Origin: Marixanthomonas sp963974425
GTDB lineage: Bacteria; Bacteroidota; Bacteroidia; Flavobacteriales; Flavobacteriaceae
Length of the DNA: 64,000 bases
Direction: 5' to 3'
Assembly (NCBI RefSeq): GCF_963974425.1
Contig: NZ_CAXBCK010000014.1
Span: forward strand, 13,258 to 77,257
Below the pieces are notes generated by a model that was not told the DNA's origin, ran no database searches, and was given only the letters and a program-made list of their open reading frames with translations. The position numbers were made by a program, and so were the translations under genes. The stretch's first letter is position 1; every line of letters starts with the position of its first letter. Below, one piece after another: positions 17,505 through 25,809 of this stretch.

Positions 17505-18140
17505 ATGTCATTAGTAGGAAAACAATTTCCAAATATTACAGTAGATGCTATGAACGAGATGGGAGACACCCTTCAAATTAACGTTCTAGAAGAAGCTAAA
17601 AAGAATAATAAGAAAGTAATCTTATTCTGGTACCCAAAAGACTTTACTTATGTGTGCCCTACTGAAATTCACAAATTTCAAGAGGCTTTAAAGCAATTTG
17701 AAGACAAAAACACAATGGTAATTGGTGCTTCTTGCGATACTCCTGAGGTTCACTTTGCGTGGTTAAACACACCAAGAGACAATGGAGGAATTGAAGGCGT
17801 TACTTACCCATTATTGGCAGATACAAACCGTAACCTTTCAAGTGCATTAGGTATTCTTGACATTGAAGGAGAATCGTATGACGAAGAGCAAGATTTAGTT
17901 ACCCTTAAAGGTTCAAATGTAACATACCGTGCAACTTACCTAATTGATGAAGAAGGTAAAATATTCCACGAAAGTGTTAACGACATGCCATTAGGTCGTA
18001 ACGTAAACGAATACCTTAGATTAGTTGACGCATACACTCACGTTCAAGAAAAAGGTGAAGTATGCCCTGCAAACTGGGAAGAAGGTAAAGAAGGTATGAT
18101 TGCCACTCGTGATGGTGTTGCTACGTACCTACAAAACTAA
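17505..18140 (+). CDS. Typical 2-Cys peroxiredoxin (AhpC/Prx1 type)
   Basis: A 211-residue thiol peroxidase reducing hydrogen peroxide and organic peroxides. Peroxidatic Cys51 lies in DFTYVCPTE and resolving Cys187 in VCPANW. The C-terminal extension after the resolving Cys is present, as in sensitive 2-Cys enzymes. It is followed after 5 bases by a thioredoxin-like gene, a probable electron donor. Together with the 82-residue protein they form a peroxide-defence operon. Confidence 0.92.
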   Translation: MSLVGKQFPNITVDAMNEMGDTLQINVLEEAKKNNKKVILFWYPKDFTYVCPTEIHKFQEALKQFEDKNTMVIGASCDTPEVHFAWLNTPRDNGGIEGVTYPLLADTNRNLSSALGILDIEGESYDEEQDLVTLKGSNVTYRATYLIDEEGKIFHESVNDMPLGRNVNEYLRLVDAYTHVQEKGEVCPANWEEGKEGMIATRDGVATYLQN

Positions 18141-18145
18141 ACAGC

Positions 18146-18460
18146 ATGTTAGTAGAGCTTAAAGACGATAGTCTAAAACAACTGGTTGAAGAAGAGCAAA
18201 ATGTGGTGGTACAGTACGCTGCATCTTGGTGTGGGAACTGTAGATTGATGAAACCGAAATTTAAGAAGCTTTCTAATGAAGTAGAAAATTTTAAATTCGT
18301 AATTGTTGATGCAGAAAAATTCCCAGAAAGCCGCCAAATGGCTACTGTGGATAACCTGCCTACATTTGCAACCTTCAAAGACGGAAAATTTGTTAATCAG
18401 GTTCAAACCAACAAGTTTGATCCATTAAAAGAGTTAGTAGATGAAGTTGCCAGTAATTAG
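18146..18460 (+). CDS. Thioredoxin-like protein with WCGNC motif
   Basis: A 104-residue single-domain thioredoxin fold. The redox pair is C29/C32 in WCGNC; Asn replaces the Pro of WCGPC, which should shift redox potential. The cis-Pro is in NLPTFATF. There is no signal peptide, so it is cytoplasmic. It lies between the peroxiredoxin and the 82-residue protein, overlapping the latter by 20 bases. A role in recycling the peroxiredoxin is inferred from position. Confidence 0.85.
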   Translation: MLVELKDDSLKQLVEEEQNVVVQYAASWCGNCRLMKPKFKKLSNEVENFKFVIVDAEKFPESRQMATVDNLPTFATFKDGKFVNQVQTNKFDPLKELVDEVASN

Positions 18461-18689
18461 ACACTTACAACGTAATAACTCCACAGTACAAATAGAGAAT
18501 TGCATTGAAGTCTTAGAATCTTTTAGCGAATACAATCGCATAAGTGATGAAGAGTTAAATGTAGTTGGTGAATTAATCACCAATCTTTGTGGTGCTGTAG
18601 AAGTTAATCAAATGATCGAAGACGGAATGCCGGAACGTGATGCAGCTAATGCTTTTTCAAAGAAAGTTATTGGTTCTATAGACCGGTAG
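18441..18689 (+). CDS. Small conserved protein, DUF6952-like, function unknown
   Basis: An 82-residue acidic, probably helical protein with no signal peptide or membrane segment and a few cysteines (NCIEVLE, NLCGAVE). It starts inside the thioredoxin-like gene (20-base overlap) and ends just before a terminator, so it is tightly coupled to peroxiredoxin and thioredoxin. It resembles small proteins found after thioredoxin genes in flavobacteria; the domain label is from memory. A role in the same redox process is inference. Confidence 0.65.
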   Translation: MKLPVIRHLQRNNSTVQIENCIEVLESFSEYNRISDEELNVVGELITNLCGAVEVNQMIEDGMPERDAANAFSKKVIGSIDR

Positions 18690-18710
18690 CACGTAATAAA
18701 TAACACTTAT

Positions 18711-18745
18711 AAATCCCCCTTCACAATAGTTGTTGGGGGATTTTT
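18711..18745 (+). terminator. Terminator of the peroxiredoxin operon
   Basis: AAATCCCCC (18711-18719) pairs with GGGGGATTT (18735-18743) and is followed by a T run. Confidence 0.88.
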
Positions 18746-18836
18746 ATTTTCAGAAAAGAGTCAAATGTTTATGATTACTTTTAGAAATATCAACCAAAGG
18801 TTTATGTAACTTTATATTTCATAAAAAATAAAAGAG

Positions 18837-19337
18837 ATGGCTACTATAACATTAGGCGGAAATAAAATTGAAACTTCAGGGAAACTACCTCAAAAAGGCG
18901 ATAAAGTCCCTAATTTTAAATTGACTGCTCAAGACATGTCAACCAAGACGCTTGAGGATTATAAAGGCAAACGTGTTGTTTTAAATATTTTTCCGAGTAT
19001 CGACACCAATGTGTGTGCAACTTCTGTAAAAACGTTTAACGAAAAAGCAACAGGTTTAAAAAACACCGAAGTATTGTGTATTTCACGCGACCTTCCCTTT
19101 GCTCAAAAACGTTTTGTAAGCGATGAAGATATTACTAACGTGACTAATCTTTCAGACTTTAAAACTGGTAACTTCGGGAAAGAATATGGACTAGAAATGA
19201 TTAGCGGTGCTCTAGAAGGACTACACTCAAGAGCTGTACTTGTATTAGATGAAGAAGGTACTGTAATTCACTCGCAACAAGTACCTGAAATTGGTGAAGA
19301 GCCCGATTATCTTTCAGCATTAAAGCCTTTATTATAG
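18837..19337 (+). CDS. tpx: Thiol peroxidase, Tpx family, lacking the usual resolving cysteine
   Basis: A 166-residue periplasmic-type or cytoplasmic peroxiredoxin with no signal peptide visible. Peroxidatic Cys60 lies in SIDTNVCATS. In E. coli Tpx the resolving Cys is in a RFC segment; here the matching position is Val94 (KRFVSDED). Cys81 (VLCISRD) is present. The enzyme may therefore act as a 1-Cys peroxidase or use Cys81 (inference). It is followed after 1 base by the diacylglycerol kinase-like gene. Confidence 0.9.
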   Translation: MATITLGGNKIETSGKLPQKGDKVPNFKLTAQDMSTKTLEDYKGKRVVLNIFPSIDTNVCATSVKTFNEKATGLKNTEVLCISRDLPFAQKRFVSDEDITNVTNLSDFKTGNFGKEYGLEMISGALEGLHSRAVLVLDEEGTVIHSQQVPEIGEEPDYLSALKPLL

Positions 19338-19338
19338 T

Positions 19339-19698
19339 ATGTGGGATTCCTTTCTTGGTAAACGCCTTAAAGGTTGCGGCTACGCAGCCAAAGGTGCTTG
19401 GATGTTACTCAAGAATGAGCATAGCATACAAGTGCAAGCCTTTATAGCGGTTATAATGACTATTGCTGGGTTTTACTTTCATATTTCTACAACCGAATGG
19501 ATGCTACAAATATTTGCAATTGCACTAGTGATGAGTATCGAAGGATTGAATACAGCCGCTGAAGAAATTGCAGATTTTGTCCATCCCGACTTTCATAACA
19601 AAATAGGACTTATAAAAGACATCGCCGCTGGGGCCGTTTTTTTTGCTGCAGTCGGTGCTGTTATAATTGGATGCATTATTTATATTCCGAAGTTTTAA
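19339..19698 (+). CDS. dgkA: Diacylglycerol kinase family membrane protein
   Basis: A 119-residue protein with three membrane segments. It has the DgkA-type signature SIEGLNTAAEEIAD followed by KDIAAGAV; the Glu and Asn residues bind metal and ATP in this family. It phosphorylates diacylglycerol or undecaprenol at the inner membrane; which one is not decidable, and undecaprenol is common outside Proteobacteria. It begins directly after the tpx stop and is likely cotranscribed. Confidence 0.85.
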   Translation: MWDSFLGKRLKGCGYAAKGAWMLLKNEHSIQVQAFIAVIMTIAGFYFHISTTEWMLQIFAIALVMSIEGLNTAAEEIADFVHPDFHNKIGLIKDIAAGAVFFAAVGAVIIGCIIYIPKF

Positions 19699-19844
19699 AA
19701 GGATTACTTCTCATCTACATCTAGTTCCAGTGCCTCATAGATGCATATTTTTAATCTAAGATTTAATTGTTTTTTTCAATTTACTTTCTCAAAAATACAG
19801 CTGCATTTTCAATAATTTTATGTAGTTTGTGACGTTCTATATTG

Positions 19845-19852
19845 TATTTTTG
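19845..19852 (+). promoter_or_regulatory. ftsK -7 element (TATTTTTG)
   Basis: It matches TAnnTTTG, 24 bases before the ATG. A TTTG at 19826-19829 is only 15 bases away, shorter than usual. Confidence 0.45.
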
Positions 19853-19875
19853 CTCAAAAGACAACCCAATCCTCC

Positions 19876-22254
19876 ATGGCGAGAAAGAAGAAAAAAGCAA
19901 CCAAAAAAACCAAGACGCCGCGTAAAAAGATCCCTTTTACCCTTTCAAAACAGCAAAAAATTGTTTTGGGTGGTTTTTTATTTTTCTTAGGATTAGCCCT
20001 ACTCCTTTCCTTTTTCTCCTATTTCTTTACATGGCAAGCAGATCAAAGTGAAGTTGGGATTATAGCCGAACGCGAGCTAGAAACACAAAATTGGCTCAGT
20101 AAATTTGGCACCAACCTTGGACACTTTTTTGTGTACGAAGGTTTTGGTATCGCAGCTTTTATACTTGCCTTTTTAATTACCCTAACTGGAATCTATTATT
20201 TTTTCGATTATACCAAAACACAACTAAAACGATTCTGGTTTTGGGGGGTATTGGTTATGATTTGGATTGCTATATTCTTTGGCTTTTTTACGAATACCAA
20301 CAGTCTGCTTAGCGGTGTCATTGGCTATGAAATTAACGACCTTTCACAAGATTATTTAGGCCTTACTGGAACTATTTTAGTGATGGTTTTTTTAGCAATC
20401 GTTTATCTTGTAATCAGATTAAATATAACGCCTGATCGAGTTGCTGCAGCTTTCAGAAAAACTAAAAAAGAATTGAAAAGTGACTTCTCTGAAGATACTT
20501 CGGAAGAAAAACCATCGCAAACAGATTATGAAAAATCTGTAGTCGATACCGTTACAACACAAGAAACGGCAACTGTTGCAGCAGATATTTCCGAAGAAAA
20601 AGAGAAAAAAATAGAGCCCGAATTGAAAACCACTCCAAAAACCGATTCAGAAAATGACGTTACCATGGAAGTGGAAGAAGCCGTTGAGGAGGAAGAAATT
20701 GAAGATGATCCTAGTAATAAATTGGTAGAAGATTTTGGAGAGTTTGACCCTACTCTAGAATTGAGTAAATATAAATTCCCCACTATTGAACTGCTAAAAG
20801 ATTATACGGGCGGAAAAGGAATTACCATCAACCAAGAAGAGTTGGAGGAAAACAAAAACCGAATTGTAGAAACACTGAACAACTACAAAATTGGTATTTC
20901 AAACATTAAAGCAACAGTTGGTCCTACAGTAACTTTATATGAAATTGTTCCTGAAGCAGGGATTCGCATTTCAAAAATTAAAAACCTAGAAGATGACATT
21001 GCCTTATCCCTTTCGGCTTTAGGGATTAGAATTATTGCCCCTATTCCCGGCCGCGGAACCATCGGTATTGAGGTACCAAACAAAGATGCTCGCATTGTAT
21101 CGATGCGTTCGGTAATTGCTTCGCCTAAATTTCAGAAAGCTGAAATGGAATTGCCGCTTGCATTAGGAAAAACAATTAGCAACGAAACTTTTGTAGTCGA
21201 TCTAGCAAAAATGCCTCACATGCTTATGGCAGGTGCAACAGGGCAAGGTAAATCGGTTGGTTTAAATGCTATCCTTACTTCCCTATTGTACAGTAAGCAC
21301 CCTGCCGAAGTTAAATTTGTACTCGTTGATCCTAAAAAAGTCGAGCTTACTTTATTCAACAAAATTGAACGCCATTATTTAGCCAAATTACCCGATAGCG
21401 AAGAAGCCATTATTACCGATACCAATAAAGTAATTAATACACTTAATTCACTTTGTATTGAAATGGATGACCGCTACGACTTATTAAAGGAAGCCTATTG
21501 TCGAAATATTAAAGAATATAACACCAAGTTTAAAAAACGAAAACTCAACCCCCATGAAGGACACCGTTTCCTTCCGTATATCGTGCTAGTTATTGATGAA
21601 TTTGCCGATTTAATCATGACTGCCGGTAAAGAGGTTGAAACTCCTATTGCTCGATTAGCGCAATTGGCACGTGCCATTGGCATCCATTTAATTGTCGCTA
21701 CGCAACGTCCTTCGGTAAATGTAATCACGGGAATTATTAAAGCCAACTTCCCGGCACGGGTTGCTTTTAGAGTAACCAGTAAAATTGATTCGCGAACCAT
21801 TTTGGACAATTCTGGAGCCGATCAATTAATTGGCCGTGGTGATATGTTGTTTACGCAAGGTAATGACCTGACACGATTGCAATGTGCTTTTGTGGACACC
21901 CCCGAAGTAGCTGATATTACGGACTATATTGGCTCACAAAAGGCCTACCCTGAAGCCCATCAATTACCTGAATATGAAAGCGAAGAAGGTGGCACAACTC
22001 TTGATGATATAATCGACGAACGAGATAAACTCTTTCCGCAGGCTGCCGAAGTGTTGGTTATTGCCCAGCAAGGTTCGGCTTCCTTATTACAACGGAAGTT
22101 AAAATTAGGATATAACCGTGCCGGAAGAATAATAGATCAATTAGAAGCAGCAGGAATAGTAGGACCGTTTGAAGGCAGTAAAGCCAGACAAGTATTAGTA
22201 CCAACTTTAGAAGCACTTAAACAACATTTAGATAATGAAAACAACGATGCATAA
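19876..22254 (+). CDS. ftsK: DNA translocase FtsK
   Basis: A 792-residue septal DNA pump for chromosome segregation. It has a basic N-terminus (KKKKATKKTK), about four membrane segments within residues 25-180, an acidic linker (about 190-290), then the motor with Walker A GATGQGKSVGLNA and Walker B (VLVIDEFADL). The C-terminal winged-helix gamma domain contains QQGSASLLQRKLKLGYNRA, which reads KOPS-like sites. It is complete. The lolA start overlaps its 3' end. Confidence 0.95.
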   Translation: MARKKKKATKKTKTPRKKIPFTLSKQQKIVLGGFLFFLGLALLLSFFSYFFTWQADQSEVGIIAERELETQNWLSKFGTNLGHFFVYEGFGIAAFILAFLITLTGIYYFFDYTKTQLKRFWFWGVLVMIWIAIFFGFFTNTNSLLSGVIGYEINDLSQDYLGLTGTILVMVFLAIVYLVIRLNITPDRVAAAFRKTKKELKSDFSEDTSEEKPSQTDYEKSVVDTVTTQETATVAADISEEKEKKIEPELKTTPKTDSENDVTMEVEEAVEEEEIEDDPSNKLVEDFGEFDPTLELSKYKFPTIELLKDYTGGKGITINQEELEENKNRIVETLNNYKIGISNIKATVGPTVTLYEIVPEAGIRISKIKNLEDDIALSLSALGIRIIAPIPGRGTIGIEVPNKDARIVSMRSVIASPKFQKAEMELPLALGKTISNETFVVDLAKMPHMLMAGATGQGKSVGLNAILTSLLYSKHPAEVKFVLVDPKKVELTLFNKIERHYLAKLPDSEEAIITDTNKVINTLNSLCIEMDDRYDLLKEAYCRNIKEYNTKFKKRKLNPHEGHRFLPYIVLVIDEFADLIMTAGKEVETPIARLAQLARAIGIHLIVATQRPSVNVITGIIKANFPARVAFRVTSKIDSRTILDNSGADQLIGRGDMLFTQGNDLTRLQCAFVDTPEVADITDYIGSQKAYPEAHQLPEYESEEGGTTLDDIIDERDKLFPQAAEVLVIAQQGSASLLQRKLKLGYNRAGRIIDQLEAAGIVGPFEGSKARQVLVPTLEALKQHLDNENNDA

Positions 22255-22897
22255 ATTGAAAACAGCAACTTTTATAGTCTTAGCATGTTTATCAGTAACC
22301 TTTTTACAGGCTCAAGAAGCCAAAAGTTTGTTGAATGAAGTTTCAACAAAGGCAAAAAGCTACGATAATATTAAAATTGATTTTAAGTATAACTTGAATA
22401 ATACCAAAGAAAATGTAAGTCAAGATACCCGTGGCGATGTTACCATTTCAGGAGAAAAATATGTTTTGAATATGTTGGGAACCACCAGTATGTTCGATGG
22501 GAAAAAGATTTACACCATTGTCCCTGAAGATGAAGAGGTAACTATTTCAAACTACAACCCAAAAAACGATAAGCAGATTACTCCTTCAAAGATGCTTACG
22601 TTTTATGAAAACGGATATCGTTATAAAATGGATGTTACGCAAAATGTAAAAGGTCGTAAAATTCAGTTTGTAAAATTGATACCTATTGATTCAAATGCTG
22701 AAATTAAAGATATTTTACTAGGTATAGATGTACAAACTAAGCACATTTATAAGTTAATACAGACCGATGCTAACGGTACTACCTATACATTAACGGTTAA
22801 TTCGTTTAAAACTGATCAACCACTTTCCAAAACTTTGTTCAGTTTTGATGAATCAAAATATGAATCTGACGGGTACTATATTAATAAGCTTGATTAA
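22235..22897 (+). CDS. lolA: Outer-membrane lipoprotein carrier protein LolA
   Basis: A 220-residue periplasmic chaperone that carries lipoproteins from the Lol transporter to the outer membrane. The signal peptide ends TFLQAQ. The LolA features follow: YDNIKIDFKY, GDVTISGEKYVLNM and MFDGKKIYTI. The ATG at 22235 overlaps ftsK by 20 bases; a second ATG at 22247 overlaps by 8 and gives an equally good signal peptide. The order ftsK-lolA is common in flavobacteria. Confidence 0.88.
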   Translation: MKTTMHKLKTATFIVLACLSVTFLQAQEAKSLLNEVSTKAKSYDNIKIDFKYNLNNTKENVSQDTRGDVTISGEKYVLNMLGTTSMFDGKKIYTIVPEDEEVTISNYNPKNDKQITPSKMLTFYENGYRYKMDVTQNVKGRKIQFVKLIPIDSNAEIKDILLGIDVQTKHIYKLIQTDANGTTYTLTVNSFKTDQPLSKTLFSFDESKYESDGYYINKLD

Positions 22898-22959
22898 TTA
22901 CAACCTTCTTTGATTAAGCATAATCACAATCATCTTTATTATGTTATTTTTGTAGCCAA

Positions 22960-24408
22960 ATGAAGATTTTAGACAGATACATTTTAACTACCTATTTGAA
23001 AACGTTCTTGAGCGTTTTCATTATTTTAATGTTCATCTTTGTACTGCAAACCATTTGGTTATACATTTCAGAACTAGCAGGTAAAGATCTTGATGTCTGG
23101 ATTGTGCTCAAGTTTCTTTGGTACGTTTCTCCACGATTAATTCCATTAGTATTACCACTCACCGTTTTAGTGACGTCTTTAATGGTTTTCGGAAGCTTTG
23201 CTGAAAAGTATGAATTTGCCGCTATGAAATCTACAGGAATCTCACTACAGAGGTCCATGCGGGTGCTTATGGTGTTTATAGCCATACTATCGATAACTGC
23301 TTTTTTCTTTGCCAATAATGTTATTCCTTATTCAGAATATAAATGGCAAAATTTACGGCGAAACATTGCGCAAACAAAACCTTCTATGGTAGTTACCGAA
23401 GGGCAGTTCAACCAAATTGATAATTTCAATATTAAGGTTGCAAAGAAGAGTGGTGATCAAGATCAGTTTTTAGACAACGTCGTTATTCACAAAAAAAATA
23501 ACGATAAACCCAACGGAAATTATACGGTTATTATTGCAGACACGGGCGAGCTAGCTAGCGAAGAAGGCAGCAATACCCTTTCCTTAATCTTAAACGATGG
23601 TAATTATTATGAAGATGTACAGGTTAAAGATATAAAAGACCAAAAAAGAGAGCCTTTCGCCAAAAGTGAGTTTAAAGAATACATCATAAATATTGATCTC
23701 ACCGAGCTTAACAATGCAGATTTCGACAAAGACAACAACTACAATAATGAAAATATGTACACCACTGGCGAATTGGTTGTGGAGCTTGATTCGTTATCTG
23801 GAAGTTATAATGCCGATGTGAAGTCTTTTTCAAACAATATGTATTTTAGAAGTGGTATTTCAAAGTTTGGCACTCATCACACATCGTTAGACCGAAAAGA
23901 AATAGATACTGATACGATCAATACTATTTTAGATATTTTTAATACATCCGAAAAGGTCCGTATTTTAGATCTTGCTATCAATAATTCTCGGGGAACTATA
24001 CAATCTGTAGAGGCTAAAAAAAGGGACTTTTTCGTAAAATCGAAACGACTCAATAAATTTGAGATAGCTTTTCACGAAAAGTATGTCTTAGGCGTAGCTT
24101 GTATCATTCTCTTTTTCGTTGGCGCCCCCTTAGGTGCCATTATTAGAAAAGGAGGAATGGGGTTGCCTATGGTGGTAGCTGTTCTTCTATTTTTAACGTA
24201 TCACTTTATAGGTATTTTTGCCAAAAATAGCGCTGAAGATGGTACCATGCATCCGTTTATTGCTACATGGCTTAGTACGGCAATTATGTTCCCCTTGAGT
24301 ATTTGGCTTACGTATAGAGCTACCACAGATCAAGGCATCGTGGATATTGATTCTTTTCTACAACGAATTGGTAAGCTGTTTAAAAAGAAAGAGGAAAAAG
24401 AAGAATAA
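22960..24408 (+). CDS. LptF/LptG (YjgP/YjgQ) family permease
   Basis: A 482-residue inner-membrane protein of the lipopolysaccharide export ABC complex. It has three N-terminal membrane segments (ILDRYILTTYLKTFLSVF opening), a periplasmic jellyroll region (about 120-370) and three C-terminal segments. The single sequence cannot separate LptF from LptG. A TATTTTTG element at 22945-22952 lies only 8 bases before the ATG, which would give an almost leaderless mRNA if used. It follows lolA, so two envelope-transport genes are adjacent. Confidence 0.85.
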   Translation: MKILDRYILTTYLKTFLSVFIILMFIFVLQTIWLYISELAGKDLDVWIVLKFLWYVSPRLIPLVLPLTVLVTSLMVFGSFAEKYEFAAMKSTGISLQRSMRVLMVFIAILSITAFFFANNVIPYSEYKWQNLRRNIAQTKPSMVVTEGQFNQIDNFNIKVAKKSGDQDQFLDNVVIHKKNNDKPNGNYTVIIADTGELASEEGSNTLSLILNDGNYYEDVQVKDIKDQKREPFAKSEFKEYIINIDLTELNNADFDKDNNYNNENMYTTGELVVELDSLSGSYNADVKSFSNNMYFRSGISKFGTHHTSLDRKEIDTDTINTILDIFNTSEKVRILDLAINNSRGTIQSVEAKKRDFFVKSKRLNKFEIAFHEKYVLGVACIILFFVGAPLGAIIRKGGMGLPMVVAVLLFLTYHFIGIFAKNSAEDGTMHPFIATWLSTAIMFPLSIWLTYRATTDQGIVDIDSFLQRIGKLFKKKEEKEE

Positions 24409-24469
24409 ACTTTTATTATATTTCAAAACTGTCTTTCTATAAAACTTCTTTCATTTAGCTCGCATTACG

Positions 24470-24477
24470 TATCTTTG
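24470..24477 (+). promoter_or_regulatory. ribB -7 element (TATCTTTG)
   Basis: It matches TAnnTTTG, 19 bases before the ribB ATG; the -33 element is not clear. No FMN riboswitch structure is evident in the 87-base gap upstream. Confidence 0.5.
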
Positions 24478-24495
24478 CATCCATAATTAAACGCT

Positions 24496-25644
24496 ATGAT
24501 TCCTACGGAAAAAGAAACCACTATACAGTTAAATACTATTAAAGAAGCCATTGAAGATATTAAAAATGGTAAGGTTGTAATCGTTGTTGATGATGAAAAT
24601 CGTGAAAATGAAGGCGATTTTATCGCTGCAGCTGAAATGGTAACACCTGAAATGATCAACTTTATGGCCACACACGGTCGAGGTCTTATTTGTGCGCCTT
24701 TAACCGAAGAACGCTGTAACGAATTAAGCTTAAACATGATGGTGGAGAATAATACTGTTTTACACCACACACAGTTTACGGTTTCTGTAGATTTAATTGG
24801 TCACGGTTGTACTACCGGAATTTCGGTACACGATAGATCCAAAACCATACAATCGTTAGTTAATAAAGAAACAAAACCTAATGATTTAGGAAGACCAGGA
24901 CACATTTTCCCGTTGCGTGCCAAAGAAGGTGGTGTTCTAAGAAGAACTGGACATACCGAAGCCGCTATCGATTTAGCACGATTGGCTGGATTAGAGCCAG
25001 CAGGTATTTTGGTTGAAATCTTAAATGAAGATGGAACCATGGCCAGGCTTCCACAATTAGTGGAGGTAGCACAAAAATTCGACCTTAAATTAATTTCTAT
25101 TGAAGATTTGGTTGCATACCGAATGGAGCACGATTCTTTAATTGAAAAAAAGGAAGACTTTGATATTAATACCAAGTTTGGTAAATACCGACTACGAGCG
25201 TATAAACAAACCACCAACGATCAAGTGCATATCGCTCTTACCAAAGGAAGTTGGAAAGAAAATGAACCTGTTCCTGTGCGTGTAAATGCGACTTTGGTAA
25301 ACAGTGATATATTAGCGGCTTTAACTAATAATGCCGAAAAGAAATTGGATGATATGTTTAATGTCATCAATAACGCAGAAAAAGGTGCTATTGTATTTAT
25401 AAATCAGCAGAGCCAATCGCTTAATCTTTTAAATCGATTAAAAGAATTGAAAGACAATCAAAGCGATGACGATGTATCAAAAGCACCACGTATTAAAATG
25501 GACAATAAAGATTTTGGCATTGGCGCCCAAATATTGCACGATTTAGGAATTCATAAATTACGCTTAATCTCTAACAGTGAACAGACTAAGCGTGTTGGGA
25601 TGATTGGTTATGGACTAGAGATTATCGAATATGTGAATTATTAA
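24496..25644 (+). CDS. ribB: 3,4-dihydroxy-2-butanone 4-phosphate synthase fused to a degenerate GTP cyclohydrolase II domain
   Basis: A 382-residue RibBA-type protein. The RibB half (1-205) is intact: DDENRENEGD (32-41), HTQFTVSVD, TTGISVHDR and TGHTEAAIDL (151-160), which make the four-carbon unit of riboflavin from ribulose 5-phosphate. The second half (about 210-382) has the RibA outline, including DFGIGAQILHDLGI near the end. It lacks the SRCDCG zinc-cysteine segment and has an Asn/Glu/Ser-rich spacer there. The RibA activity is therefore probably lost, and a separate ribA is expected elsewhere. Confidence 0.88.
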   Translation: MIPTEKETTIQLNTIKEAIEDIKNGKVVIVVDDENRENEGDFIAAAEMVTPEMINFMATHGRGLICAPLTEERCNELSLNMMVENNTVLHHTQFTVSVDLIGHGCTTGISVHDRSKTIQSLVNKETKPNDLGRPGHIFPLRAKEGGVLRRTGHTEAAIDLARLAGLEPAGILVEILNEDGTMARLPQLVEVAQKFDLKLISIEDLVAYRMEHDSLIEKKEDFDINTKFGKYRLRAYKQTTNDQVHIALTKGSWKENEPVPVRVNATLVNSDILAALTNNAEKKLDDMFNVINNAEKGAIVFINQQSQSLNLLNRLKELKDNQSDDDVSKAPRIKMDNKDFGIGAQILHDLGIHKLRLISNSEQTKRVGMIGYGLEIIEYVNY

Positions 25645-25684
25645 AATGTAAGACTCATATGCTTCCATTTAAAATGCAGCCTTA

Positions 25685-25800
25685 GTCATTTCGACGATAG
25701 GAGAAATCACACACACCTCCTTTTCTATATTTACTTTTTATTTAAAATTATGGCTGTTTACTCAAATGGGGTTTCTCAGTTGTTCCTCCTTCGAAATGAC
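25685..25800. repeat. MITE-like or REP-like inverted-repeat element
   Basis: The element is bounded by a perfect 10-bp inverted repeat, GTCATTTCGA (25685-25694) and TCGAAATGAC (25791-25800), with inner imperfect arms AGAAATC and GGTTTCT. The unit resembles an interspersed repeat of the GTCATTTCGA...GAGAAATC type common between genes in Bacteroidota (from memory). It fills the 165-base gap between the convergent ribB and kdnA-like genes and could act as a hairpin terminator. No ORF lies inside. Confidence 0.6.
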
Positions 25801-25809
25801 AACGCACTA

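Noticed and set aside
24409..24495. FMN riboswitch upstream of ribB
   Set aside because: The gap is only 87 bases and shows none of the conserved multi-stem sequence of the RFN element.
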